A stretch of DNA of 64,000 bases from NCBI GenBank assembly GCA_013397435.1, contig VZRG01000278.1:256419-320418 (forward strand). Direction: 5' to 3'. The notes beneath the pieces were generated by a model. That model had not been told where the DNA came from, ran no database searches, and saw only the letters and a program-made list of their open reading frames with translations. Every line of letters starts with the position of its first letter. The stretch's first letter is position 1. The DNA comes from Erythrocercus mccallii (lineage: Eukaryota; Chordata; Aves; Passeriformes; Dicruridae). Positions 11,963 through 23,939 of the stretch are shown here, piece by piece. The translations under genes and the position numbers were made by a program.

Positions 11963-14900
11963 GTAAGTAACAGGTAGAAAAAGACCTATTTCACTGCCAT
12001 GGATGGTCACTTATCAATGCAGGATGACAAACTCTTTGGTAAGCTCTTTTTATCCATGGTATCTGTGTATAAATCCCAGCACATACTCATGTAAGTTGTT
12101 AAGATACAGTGTACAAATATTTTAGTGTCTACAACCACTGCAGTCTGTTTTGAGACTATTTTGTGATCCTCAGGGGCCTGTTCTGGTAGAGTAACAGCAT
12201 TTGAGTGATACAGAGGTGATGCCCTTGAAGCACCAGGACCAAACAGCTTCATTAAATCTCTGCTGATTTCTGAACAAGAAAATCCAGCAAGTACTATATA
12301 GCAAAATTTGCAGCAACATCTCACCATCCTCTGCAGCCCGTGTAGTCTGAAGCAACCAATTTGGAGCAACCATAGCTTCTTCAGTAGAGGCTATATCCAC
12401 TTACTTATATCCACTTAGGTTTCCTTAGCTCTGGCTTCAGATGATGGTATATTCCTTTTAATTAACCCAACTAAACAGGGTTCAGTTACTATTGAGAAGC
12501 CAGGATGTCATGGTTGAGACATTCACAGTGGGACTTTGAAGAACCAGTGAACTAGAAATCCAGGGCAAATCTGGGAGAGCCACCTAATCCCCACTGGCAA
12601 CTGCATTCTCCAAAAAGCAAATTCATGCTTTCCCCATTCTCTTTGATATGCCCAGGAGCTTTCAGAACATCCTTCTTCCATAGAAAATCCTTCCGTTCTG
12701 CAAGAAAAGATTGTCTTGGGTAACTGCAGAGATGTAATATGTGTGAAGACAGAAATCTGAGGAAGAAACCTACTTCTCTTTTGCTTGGCTCCATTATTTC
12801 CTGTACTCAAAGTTTTCCCTAGTAGCAGAATACTAAAAAGACTGTGCCTGGCAAAGACCTAAATTTGCTTTTTACATCTCAGTTTTGTACCTTTTTTGTT
12901 TTACATCGGTATTTTCTCCATTCCTTTAAGTTAATTTATAGTTCTTCATCTAGAAGGGCCATTACTGAATGGTGCCTGATACTTGAAAGTTGTCTTTTTA
13001 ACTCCTTGATTTTCCTTTCTCACTGTCTTTTTTCCTCTAGCCTAACAGTATCTAAATGCTTTTCTCCAGAGTAATACAAGAATGGGTTGTGATCCAGAAT
13101 GTGAATACAACCTTGGGTTGTGACCAGATGCAAAGGCAGATCCACAATCATGTTCTGTTCAGTCACTAAAGTGCAAAGCAGAAATTTCAAGGTACTTTTT
13201 GACATTTTTGAAAGAGGTCTTCTAGGAAACATATGAAGTAATGGATCTGGAGCCTCTGAGTTACAAGTTCTGGTCACAGAAGATTTAGTTTTGCCCAAAG
13301 TGCAAGTTAAATGAGGGAAAACATCAATAATGAGGATTATTGTTAAATCTATTGCATAAATGAAAGTTGCACATAGGAAACAGATGTTCCAATCCCCCTG
13401 AATTCAGAAAATGGATAACAGGAAGTGAGAAGCTAAGGGGGAAGGGTGCATGAAGGGTGAGGCTGTTTTTGTTTTGGCTGCATCAGGCATCCAGTCCTGA
13501 TGACTGGGAAGTGCTCTGAGCCCTGCAGTCTAGGTGTATTCATCTGGATCAACTGCAGCATGGAAAACATTTGTGCTGTGGAGTATGTTGTATGTTTAAT
13601 GGAGTTGCCAGGCTTCTGGACTAATGGGAACTTGGCCAAGAACTAACAAATACACCACTAAATCATAAAGTTTTGGTAGGAGGGAATGGCACAGTGCAGG
13701 CAATGCACACATAAAAGCTTTAAGTTTTCTCTTTAGAACTGGCTGTATGGTAAGTCAAAGAAATAAGTGTAAAACATGAGCGTGGCTGGTCTCAGTTATA
13801 TTCCGTATATTTTCTTTGCCTGTCAAAATTGTGCACAAAAATTTATTTCCTGAAATTGATTGCCTGTCTCTACTATCTCTAGAATAATAATTTTATGAAC
13901 TGAGTTTTCAGGAAGAGAAATAGACTGGCATTCACAGTGTATGAATGAGGTATAGGCAATGTAAGGAACAAAGGTTTGGTTAAATTCCAGATTCAAAGTA
14001 ATCTGGTGGGCTGGCTGACACTGTTGTTTTGCCCACACTAGTATCTATGATTTAACATGAAATGCAGTCTCTTTTTAGGTGGTTGCAGTTTTAAAGATAC
14101 TACCTACCTGCTGGGATTAAAGTCTGCAAAGAATTATTTGGCAAAGAAATTATCTGTGTATCCAGTGCAGTGTAGCTCTGCACCTGACTCAGAAAAGCAT
14201 GTACACACTAGGAGTGAAAAAATTGTGGAAATAAAAAGGCAGTCGCCTAGTTGGGCAACAGTGCTTGCTGATTTAACTGTGATTTCTCCTCCTTTGACAA
14301 AAAAAATCAATTCTTCCCTCTCTTATCTGAAGATAATAAGAAATTATAAGTTTCTGTAATTCTAATACCTACTTATGCAGACTTCCTGGATTCTTTTAAA
14401 ATAGCCAAACTCCTAGGGTATGAAAGGTCATCTGTAACCAAAGGCATTTCAAAGAAAATCCTGTCCTTTGTCTGTAAGGAAGAGGAGACTGGCAGTCTGT
14501 GCTTTCAGGTGCCATAAATAAGAACTGGACAGACTGTTCATCCCAGCTGACCTCAGAGCTGGATCCATGCCCAGGGAGCAAGGTAGTCTGCAAAATATGT
14601 AACACCTACTCATGAAATGTATTGTAAAGCTGAACTAGTATTTTGAATTATCTTCAGGCAGATGCTGGAAACCATGGATGATCTGGCATAGGAAGCTCCT
14701 TGAGTTTCTTTTTACATTTTGAGGGAATTTTTAACAGCAGGATTACAGCAATGAACACAATACCTGTGCTGATTTTCAAATTACCAAAATTAATCAATTA
14801 ATGAGATTTCCACCATGTTTTGTTTCAATATTTAGACAGACATGTCAAAGCAGAAGCAAAGTGGCTCTCTTTTGCACTAAAGAAGGTAAGAGAGAAATGC

Positions 14901-17900
14901 TTGTCAAATAGCTGTTTTTCAAAATGTGTTAAATCACTTTAAAAAATGCAGATGTTTAGTGTGGATTCATTATGAAATTTTTACTAGGCCTCTGCAACAT
15001 CCGGTTTTGCACTGGGTTTATTTTTCTCAGTTTCATCAGCTTTTCTTATATTTTGACTAGGATGCTGTGTGTTAAGGTAGTCCATTCCTGATACCACAAA
15101 AAGAATTTTATCAGCAGTTATGTTTCAAAAAGTGATTTATCTTGATAAAACTTCCTGCTGAAGATACCCTTAACCAGCAGAGTGGTTAGCAGACTATCTG
15201 CCTGGGAGTTGAAGCGGTGATCTGTTCGTTAAGTTCCAGGGGACAGAAAGAATCTCTTGGCACAGCAGATTGTGCAATTTTAAGTGGTTTGAAAATATAG
15301 AAATTCTTCATCTGTGATGGCACCATGTTCTACAGACATGGAGAACTTTGGTGAAGAACACTTGAACTATGAAGTAGCTTGAGTCAGGGAAAAGGAATTA
15401 CAAGACAGGAGCTAAATGTGGGAAACTAATCAAAATATTTGCTACTCGTCAGAGAAAAGGAAAAGCTGAAAGGAGTTTTCCAAAAGCTTGTTGAAGGTAT
15501 TTTGTTCTGACATATGGTGCTTACTCTATGAAGTTAAATGAACCCAGTAAGAATGGTAAGATACAAATAACCATTGCTCCAGTTTATTTCTTCAGCACTA
15601 AATTCCCAGATACATGCAATGGCAGTGTATCCTCCTTTTGGATGCTAGTTGCAGAAACTGGTGTCCTTTTGTTCTCTAAATTAGACTGAGTATAAATAGG
15701 ATAAATAACAAGCCTGGCATCTTTCAAATCCAGAAAATAAAGTGAAACAAAAATGAAGGATTATTTTAGAGCAGTAACTGTTAGGTGGTAATCTGGTGTA
15801 ATTTCTAGTGCAAGTGGCTTGTAAAGTGTAATGGACAAAGTACTAGAATGTCTTCAGATCTTTAAATATTCTCCCTTAGTAATTTCTGCAGCCAAAGCGA
15901 CTTTTTGCTGTGTAGCTGAGTAAATGGCATGACATTAACCTCACACCTGACTTAAGAAAAACCTGATTGCTGCTGAGCAGATTTTCCAGAAGCAGTTCCT
16001 CTGGATAATACAAAGCAGAACACCAAACATGTTGCTAGCTAAAAGGAAAAAGACATCAGGAAACCTCCTGGGTGAAAGGAAGTCAATATTGCAGACTAGG
16101 CTTGGTTAATATTTCAGGCTGATCCAGGCAAAATTAATAACTGGAGAGCAAATCCTTTGATACCAAGGAATGCAAAAAGCGGCTCAGTGTTCGATACTGC
16201 TGCGTGGTCGGTGACTGCCTCATTTACTGTGTTGTTTAGCCTGATTTCACGACTGTTAACCCCGTTGTGTGCCCAGCTGCGCTGCAGAAGGTGCAGCTGC
16301 CGACTAACGCTGCTGTTCCTCGCAGACTGCGGCCGCCGCCCCGCCGCCCGCATGAGCAAGAGGATCCTCGGCGGCAGGACCAGCCGGCCGGGCCGCTGGC
16401 CCTGGCAGTGCTCCCTGCAGAGCGGGCCCAGCGGACACGTCTGTGGCTGCGTGCTCATTGCCAGGAGATGGGTCCTGACCGTAGCACACTGCTTTGAAGG
16501 GTGAGAGGGCTCAGACCTTTTACTGCTCGCGTGAGCTTGCACTGTGGATTGCCGAGGCCTTCCCCCTCTGCCCAGCACACGGGGCGTAGGTGAAGACCTT
16601 CGCAGAACGGCCGGTCACAGAGACCTGGGTTTAGGAGACTAAAAAAGAAAGTAAAAAGGGACAAACCAGCATCAGCTTAGGTTTTCGCATGTTTTAATAT
16701 TCATTGCTGGCACCTCTACTGATGAAAGCTAAATGAAGATGTCCCGACTTTCAGTAGGAAACAGGAAAAAGAAGAAGACCAAAGCACTAATTCTGTAGCT
16801 GTCATACATCATACAACTGCCATGGGTTTAAAAAACATCCTCTGTACCAGCGTAGAAAAGACCCTGAAAAAATGCTGTGGCCATTGGTAAAAAGGAAAAT
16901 TAATATTTACTCACAGTGCAAATGACTTGAATATTGAAGTCACTGCCTTTTCTTTTTATACAGTCCACTCTTTAATTAAGATTGCAATCAACAAATCAGT
17001 ATTAAAAACTAAGCCTTCTGGTATCAGGCCGCGGTGGAGGGACAGTCTGGAGCAGAGGATGTTTACATGTCTTAGCAATTGTTCTGATCATTGCCACCTT
17101 TTTGGTGCTAACCAGTATTTCTTATTGATGAACCACAGATTTCAAATGGAGGTTTATTACCTCATTTCTTTTGTCTTTCTCCAAAGTTATTTAATTGGGT
17201 TTCTAAAGAAAATTTAAACTGGTGTTTTCTGCTGTAGTTACTAGCAAGTGCTTCTCTGGCATATGGTTGCTTAATCCTGCTTTAAAATGGTGCTTGCTCA
17301 CTGGAAATTATTTTACACAGCACTAAACACTTTCTTTGTGTTTAAGCCAGCAAAAATTCTATGTTAAGCAAGATTCTCTTGAACTGATATTTCAATATAA
17401 TGTTAGTCATTCCCTTTTTCAGTAAAAATTTACATTTTGTCTGTTTATTTCTGAAAAACTGAGTTTGGTGTTTGTGCTTTTGAACTAACTAAACCTGTGC
17501 TAAACCTGTATAATATAAACAAGATTACTGTATTTTATCAGATTTTGGATCCAGAAGGAATATCTCTTCTTTCTCCATCTATTTTTTAAATATACTGCTG
17601 GAATATTTCCTGTCCTTCAGAAGAACACTTTCTGGTGATCTAAAATAAACGGTGGAACAGAGGCTGATCCTTCAGCAATACTGGACTGCTGTTGAATTTC
17701 CTGGATAATATTCCTCTCATTACTGAAAGATAAGCAAAGCAGCTGTCACATAATAAAGTAAAAATTCACCTAGTTTTGTCAAATGCAGAAAAAGTGCCAC
17801 TACATTTTGGAGCTGTTCATTTACCCCTCGTGGAGCTGCATAATATCTCTGTGAGCTCAGAGTATAACTTGTTAAAAGTTTCTTTCACATTTATATTCCA

Positions 17901-20900
17901 AAGACCTTAAAGTACTAAGATATGCTGGTCTAATAATTGATTGAGATATTATATGAACTTTTTCCTCTTCTGCCTTTCTGAAAAGATTGGGGGGAATGTA
18001 CCCAGAAGCCTGAAATCTTGAAATTCTCCACTTTTTTTTGTAAGCTTAATAGATCATCAGCAAGACCATTCCTGACATCACAAATTTTTTTTTTGATATA
18101 AAGTAGTTTAAAAAGTTCCCAAACCAACAATAAGACAACAATATGAAGAGATTTTAAAGTGCTCTGGTTCTTTATACAAAATACTCCATTTTGTGAAACT
18201 CCAGTGAAATTTGGAATACAAAACATGAGGACCATATAAAAATAATAAAAATAGTCATGAATACTTGTAGAGGGCGTAAATAGAAAGAGCGGCATTAAAC
18301 ATCATATCGTTTGTGAGTTTTCTCATTATAGTCCCCAGAGTGTGTCAAGATCATTTTGAAATGCATTAAATTAAAGCATCCAAAACATTTAAGTTTTTTT
18401 ATATATGTAGGACAATGCATTTTGGCTGTTTATTTCTCTAGGCAATGCTATTTTACAATGGTCATAAACACAATAGTGTGTGAATAGTCTCAGCACTTAA
18501 TTTCTGTAACTTTATGGAACAGCTTACAAACTGATCATGATGCTAAAATGATCGTTATAGTCTGAAATGCCAGAATTTTCATCCCACTCTTAAGGTAATT
18601 GTAGTCTTGATTTAACAACTGAATCTCTACAAATTACAGGAATTACAATCCTGTTGGGCACTACGAAAAAGCTGAAATTTTGCCTGCTTTTCCTTACACT
18701 GCTTTGAATAAGCTTCAGTCCTGTCAAAGGTGCTTAGTTACATGGAGTTGTCAGAAATGATGACTTTTTTGAGAGCTTTTAGCATCACAGGATAATTAGA
18801 AATCACGAAGAACCTGCAACTCATCCTGTGACCAGTTAGGATCAAGAGATTACAACCTTGAAGCATTTCATAAAATCTAGGCTTTTCTGATGTGTCTCAA
18901 CAGACAATAGTTCAGTGTTCCTCCCTGTATATGTATCATTGCTTTGTGGTCTTGTATGTTTGCCAAAAGAGTCTCAAAAAAATTTGAGTCAAGGTAACCT
19001 TTGATCTTAGGCATAGAAAGTATACTTGGCACAGACTGCTGAATAAATAAGGGACTTTTCCCATGGCTATCAAAAATTATTTAATTTACACAATAGAATT
19101 ACTTCTTTGAGACTACATATGGATTTCAGCGGGACTTAACTGCTGTCAGTGCGGACTACTGAACAATACTCTCACCGAAATCTGTATATGCCTGCCACTG
19201 AGCATGTGAGCAGCTAATGCTGGGAAGAATCCAAGGGATGACTTTGATAGCCTTTAATACAGCAACTAATACATGGTTACATATCTTCTGATGGAGTGAG
19301 CTTTACTGTATTTGATTACAAGCAGGAGGGAAATGGAAAGCATTGACTTCTGTTGCTCAGATCTTTGCTGTAAGGAATAATGCATAAATATTTCTTCTTG
19401 TAGTGTTTGTATGCTTTGCAAAGTGCAGTGTGCAAAAAGGGAGAAAAAAATATCTTGGGTATTTTAGCTTAAAAGACCTTGGCTGAAATTTCACTTCTTT
19501 TTTATTTTTTACAAAGGAGAGAAAATGCAGCTGTCTGGAAAGTAGTGCTTGGGATTAGCAATCTTGATCATCCATCAAGTTTCATGCAAACCCGACTAGT
19601 GAGGACCATCATCCTCCATCCACGCTACAGCAGAGCAGTTGTAGACTATGATATCAGCATAGTGGAACTAGATGAGGATATCAACGAGACAAGCTATGTA
19701 AGACCTGTCTGCTTGCCCAGCAAGGACCAGTTGGTTCAGCCAGACACCTACTGCTACATCACAGGCTGGGGACACATGGGCAACAAAAGTAAGATGACAA
19801 TTTCTGTGACTTTGGAAAAACATGCAAAGCTTCTACGGAGCTAATCAAATAAGTGATACTGTTACAAACTTTTATCCATTTATGCTCTTACTGAATCTTA
19901 GTAAATATTAGGGAAGTGTAAGTACTCTTGAAGGGATCAAGCTGTGACTATAGCCTAGCTTTTTCAAGCAGCAGCCTCAATTTATGCTCCTTAATACTTA
20001 CTTAGACACTGGCTTGATTTTTAAAAATGTTGAGGATCTGGAAACTTCTTTGAAGAAAGTCCCCTGCATTAGTTATAATTTTACCTCTCTTAAGTTGCAT
20101 TCAGAATGGTATTGCAAAGGTATCACATCATCAGTGCAAGGGAAATGCTCTTAGCTCAGTGAAAGCTGGAGGCACTGGAAGCACTGGCATACAGGCTGGA
20201 GGAACAGGGTCGTGAATAATTTTGTACTTGTGACACAATTTATTCCATAATCACAAATGTTGCTTTTGTATCTCTGAACAGAACGTTAGTATGTTTCTTG
20301 TTTTGAGGCTGCCAGAATCCTTGACAAAAACCGTTGTATTATGTAAATCTTTGTTCAGGCAAAATGATTCTGCAGGAATAGTATGCAAAATAGCCTGGCC
20401 CCAGCATTTTAGTGCACTAGCCATTGTGCTTCTTCCTTTGCTATTATTATAGTAATTGCTAGGGATGGCTCTTCTGTACGCTGGGTAAGGAAATCTTCCT
20501 TTCCATATTGCTTCAGTGGAACTTCAGTTGTAGCGGCCAGGTTAGATGTGGTAAAAATTAAATTGCACACATGAATAGTAAGCTGTTTACTAGCATCTCT
20601 ACCCATCTAAAAACATCTCTATACGATGTCAGGAAAAACTTGAACAGAATGTTTTTGCAGCACTGGTAAATGGAAAATGGTTTTTTGTTCTCTAATGTGG
20701 TCAGTGTTGATTTTAAAGATTTTATGCTAGGAAGCATAGAAACCACTTTGGCTACATAACATTTAGTACTGCATACCCCAGGCTGAAGAACTTTAATTAT
20801 AATTTGAGCTCAGTCAGTTGTTTAGACTAGGAAGAAGTTTTCTACTGTCTCTTGAACATGTTACAATAATTTCATTAGTTTCAAATTTTGATGTCCCAGT

Positions 20901-22069
20901 ACATTCTGTAACTCAAATTTACCCAAACATAACCAAAATGGCTGTGATTATTACAAAGTTTTACCATGACAGACACCAAGAAACACTGTTCCTGCCCTGG
21001 AACAGTGAATCAAACCTGATGTCAATTTCTCTCACATTATTACTATTTTCCAGCCACCACTGCCCCCATCTTAAAAGTCACAAACTGCATCATGTCAGGG
21101 TGCAAATGCTCAATGAACAGCAAATGTCACACCAATCCCCATGTGCTTAGTCTTTCTCCAGAGTGCAACACATAGTGCTCCTTACATTAAATATATAGAG
21201 AGAGAGCAATATTTATACTGTATCCCAATGCAAATGTTTGTCATACCTCATGGAGTCATAATAGGTAAGTATTTTTCAATTTGTGTATAGTAAACACTTA
21301 ATTCTGTTTTTCAGTGCCTTTCAAGCTTCAAGAAGGAGAGGTTCGCATAATTTCCTTAGAACAATGCCAGTCATATTTTGACATGAAAATCATCACCAGC
21401 AGGATGCTGTGCGCTGGCTATGAATCTGGGACTGTGGACTCTTGCATGGTAGGCTTCTCTGTAAGGAGAAAGTTTCAACAAACAAAATTGCTTTTAGAAT
21501 TCAAAGTACTGTGATATTAATTAGGTGTACCATACTTTATTTTAGGAATGACAACTATTTACATACTTTAACCCAACTCTTATTATTACTATTATTGATA
21601 ATATTGGTGTAAACAACTTATCTTCCTGATAAGGAAATGCTGGTAGAAGATTGTATTAGTTAAATTTTTAATTTGTCTGAGCCTTTTGCAGGTAATTTTT
21701 TGTACAAATGTAATGGGTAATAGATACTGGTAATGCTATGTGTGTGGCTACACAGTTCATCAGAGCAGCTGGTTTTTACAGCTGAGTTATTTCCTGAAGG
21801 CAAATGACTGTAGGAACTGTGATACAGCTTTAACCATGAGTGCTGGCCATGTGTATAATGGACTGTTTTTAACTTTGCTGTTGCAGGGTGACAGTGGAGG
21901 ACCGCTTGTGTGCGAGCATACTGCAGGGCGCTGGACTTTGTTTGGTTTAACATCTTGGGGCTCTGTATGCTTTTCCAAGGTTTTGGGACCTGGAGTTTAC
22001 AGTAACGTGTCACATTTTATTGAGTGGATTGAAAGACAAATATACATCCACACCTTTCTGCTAAACTAA
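11840..22069 (+). CDS. CORIN: Corin (atrial natriuretic peptide-converting enzyme), 3' part, six exons
   Basis: Corin is a type II membrane serine protease that cleaves pro-atrial natriuretic peptide on the cell surface, mainly in heart. Only the C-terminal part is here. The exons are 11840-11962, 14836-14885, 16326-16500, 19517-19788, 21315-21448 and 21887-22069, all with AG/GT borders and compatible phases. The first two encode the end of the SRCR region. The rest encode the activation site (SKR/ILGG), the catalytic His (TVAHC), Asp (DYDIS) and Ser (GDSGGP), and an Asp six residues before that Ser, which predicts trypsin-like cleavage after Arg/Lys. The protein ends IYIHTFLLN, nearly identical to human corin from memory. 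The frizzled, LDLR and transmembrane exons are outside the window to the left. It converges with ATP10D, as in human. Identification is very secure. Confidence 0.96.
11963..14835. other. CORIN intron, nothing recognised
   Basis: This 2.9-kb intron separates the two SRCR exons. ORFs such as 14057-14359 (+, 100 codons) and 12007-12369 (-, 120 codons) show no recognisable family, and no repeat family was identified. Confidence 0.5.
14836..14885 (+). CDS. CORIN: CORIN 50-base micro-exon: end of SRCR domain
   Basis: The exon lies between AATATTTAG and GTAAGAG. One base completes the Gly codon left by the previous exon, then come 16 codons (QTCQSRSKVALFCTKE), and one base opens the Asp codon of the DCG motif in the next exon. 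The two cysteines and the pattern C-x-SRS-x(2)-L-x-C match mammalian corin (CPSRSEISLLC). It is far too short for ORF scanning and was found by homology and phase alone. The splice acceptor has a rather weak pyrimidine tract. Confidence 0.9.
16326..16500 (+). CDS. CORIN: CORIN exon: activation site and catalytic His
   Basis: The exon begins with DCGRRPAARMSKR, where the Cys is expected to tether the propeptide to the protease domain by a disulfide. Zymogen cleavage is after Arg in SKR/ILGG, giving the new N terminus ILGG. It then reads through RWPWQCSLQSG to the catalytic-His motif VLTVAHCFEG. It is bounded by CCTCGCAG and GTGAGAG. It is much richer in G, C and CpG than the surrounding intron. 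A 154-codon antisense frame (16114-16578) is a by-product of this composition. Confidence 0.95.
16501..19516. other. CORIN intron, nothing recognised
   Basis: This 3.0-kb AT-rich intron lies between the activation-site exon and the catalytic-Asp exon. The - strand ORF at 17930-18295 is hydrophobic-rich by composition and has no homology I recognise. Confidence 0.5.
19517..19788 (+). CDS. CORIN: CORIN exon: catalytic Asp segment of protease domain
   Basis: This 272-base exon follows TTTTTTACAAAG and precedes GTAAGATG. It encodes RENAAVWKVVLGISNLDHP, ILHPRYSRAVVDYDISIVEL (catalytic Asp in DYDIS), VRPVCLP (the Cys predicted to pair with the propeptide) and YITGWGHMGNK. The sequence is close to human corin. 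NET in DINETSY is an N-glycosylation sequon where I recall the human sequence as SET. Confidence 0.95.
19789..21314. other. CORIN intron, nothing recognised
   Basis: This 1.5-kb intron has only short ORFs on both strands and a brief TATAGAGAGAGAG tract near 21190. Confidence 0.5.
21315..21448 (+). CDS. CORIN: CORIN exon: protease domain, S1 pocket entry
   Basis: This 134-base exon is bounded by TTTTTCAG and GTAGGC. It completes the Met codon from the previous exon and encodes PFKLQEGEVRIISLEQCQSY, ITSRMLCAGYESGTVDSCM. The Asp of VDSCM is the S1 specificity residue, six positions before the catalytic Ser in the next exon. The exon ends in phase 0. Confidence 0.95.
21887..22069 (+). CDS. CORIN: CORIN last coding exon: catalytic Ser and C terminus
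   Basis: The exon starts after TGTTGCAG with GDSGGPLVCE, which carries the catalytic Ser. It continues through GRWTLFGLTSWGSVCFSKV and GPGVYSNVSHFIEWI to IYIHTFLLN and a TAA stop. NVS is a conserved N-glycosylation sequon. There is no extension beyond the usual corin C terminus, so the protease domain is complete and apparently functional. Confidence 0.96.
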   Translation, partial: GDSGGPLVCEHTAGRWTLFGLTSWGSVCFSKVLGPGVYSNVSHFIEWIERQIYIHTFLLN

Positions 22070-23933
22070 CTCCAGATGGTAAGAATTGTGCTGACAGACA
22101 AAAGAGAAAAGGAATCAGCCCTTCAACACTGAAGGTTTTGCAGTCCAGAAACTCTGTAAAAAGGAGTTTCAAGCTCTCTCTGTTCTTGTTGTGGAGCTAT
22201 GGAATATGCATTGTATGTTACCGGTAAATTCTCTGCTCATGAATATACTTTGTGGTAGAATTAATAATCCTTTTGACTTTTCTTTTAACTGTGTTGTGGT
22301 GCTATTCCAAACACTGCAAAAAGCTTAAAAGAAAAGAAAAGAATCAATCACTTTCTGCCTTTCAGCTATTAAAACTAAGAAGTAGCACAGACTAGAAAAG
22401 CTTTTTAAAAAAAGCTATTTTAATACTATTCAATTATAGCACATGCATTTTCACTCACTTCTTGTGATGAGGAAGGAACTTTGTGCATTCATATGGCACT
22501 GCAGGACATAACATTCACAAGGACAACTCTCAACAGGGCCATACTACATGCGGGAGGGTCTGGAACAGGTCGTTGGGTTTGTACATCCATATGGCACGGG
22601 ACACACCAAAGCACACGTGCAGGTCTCCAAAGGTGTGTAGCCATATGCTCCTGGTGTGCCTGAGCCAATGCATTTTGTCCTTCAGGGTGGTTAATCTGCA
22701 TGGGCATAACCCTGTACTGTCCTGATTCCACAGCTTCTGTTCCCAGAGCCGGCCTGGGCAGCTCTTGGGGGTGATGGAGGAACCAGTAGGCCAACAGATC
22801 CGTAACTACCAGTGGAGGCACTGGAGACCAAGACTTTACTGTTCAGACTCTTTGGACAGCCTCTAGCATTTAATCTTCTGTAGCTTCCAATGTCCTGATG
22901 CATCCAGAAACACCCTTGGCTCAGCAGCACTACACTGATCAGTGCATTTATCAAACCTGTGCCCCACTAGCTTTCCTCCCCACTTTTTATAATGTGTTCA
23001 GCATACAAAGCATGCACTGACCATCTCCAGCCCTCTAAAAACACGAGGGTTGGCAATACCACTGCAATGGTTTCCCCTCCTAGAGTCAGCTAGTTTAGAC
23101 ATCTTGTGAGAGATGGAAAATGCAGATTTAAAATGCAAAAGATGCAGTGTGGGCACTGTCACAAATATTGGGGAACTGGTTAATTTTTATAGCTCTCTTC
23201 TTGTACTTTGCATTTAAAGATCAATTTTGACTAGCAAGAAAAAACATCTGGGAAAAATAAAAAAGCAGAAAGAAAATGAATGATAGAAGGCTTCTGTTCA
23301 AATGAGTATTAGAAATATAAGAAGCAAAGTACAACAGCTTCACCAGCAAAGGCTCAAGGAGCTCAGCGCAGGTGCTTGATAGCCAGATGTGTAGTGCTCT
23401 GTGCAGGAGTAAGACACTAAGCCTTAAGTCCAAGAGAGTCTGGTTGGAAAACATTATGATGGAGCTTGGCACCCTTTTATGGTGCTAGAGGGAAAGTGTG
23501 TCCTGTCAACTGCTGTAGATGATGTCCTGCACAGCTATCGGCTTTTAGGAGGCCAGAATAGGACGAGTCATGAATCTGAGGATTACAGGATAAAATCCAC
23601 TGGGGAACAATGCATTTAAAATTTGTGTTTTCAGTGCTGTGCCTACTCCCCTGCGAATCCAGCCTAAGGCACATAATAACCCTCTCTGCTACCTCTGGCA
23701 CGGCCCCATGACAGCATGGCAGGGCCTCGTCAACAGCATGACTGCCACATGGGGAAACATGCATTAAAAGACTTAACAAGTGGACATTTCAGGTACTATT
23801 AATCATGTTGCAACTCATCTACATAGATCTATTGCTTTCATGAAGGTTTATCTCTTATCTCTGTATCTTCTCCTTAAACATTGCTAATGTTAGAACATTA
23901 GTCACACTAGACCACACTGTAGACATGAATATT

Positions 23934-23939
23934 AATAAA
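23934..23939 (+). terminator. Candidate CORIN polyadenylation signal
   Basis: This is an AATAAA hexamer in the sense strand about 1.87 kb after the CORIN stop. It is one of several candidates, chosen only because it gives a plausible UTR length. RNA 3'-end data would decide. Confidence 0.3.

Noticed and set aside
12007..12400. Overlapping - strand ORFs of 120 and 76 codons
   Set aside because: Two frames overlap in the same intron, with no homology and no splice signals in context.
14057..14359. 100-codon + ORF in a CORIN intron
   Set aside because: It shows no similarity to SRCR or any family I know, and the CORIN exons on either side splice together without it.
16114..16578. 154-codon open frame on the - strand
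   Set aside because: It lies antisense over the GC-rich CORIN exon and its flanks; GC-rich coding DNA often leaves the opposite strand open, and the product has no recognisable family.
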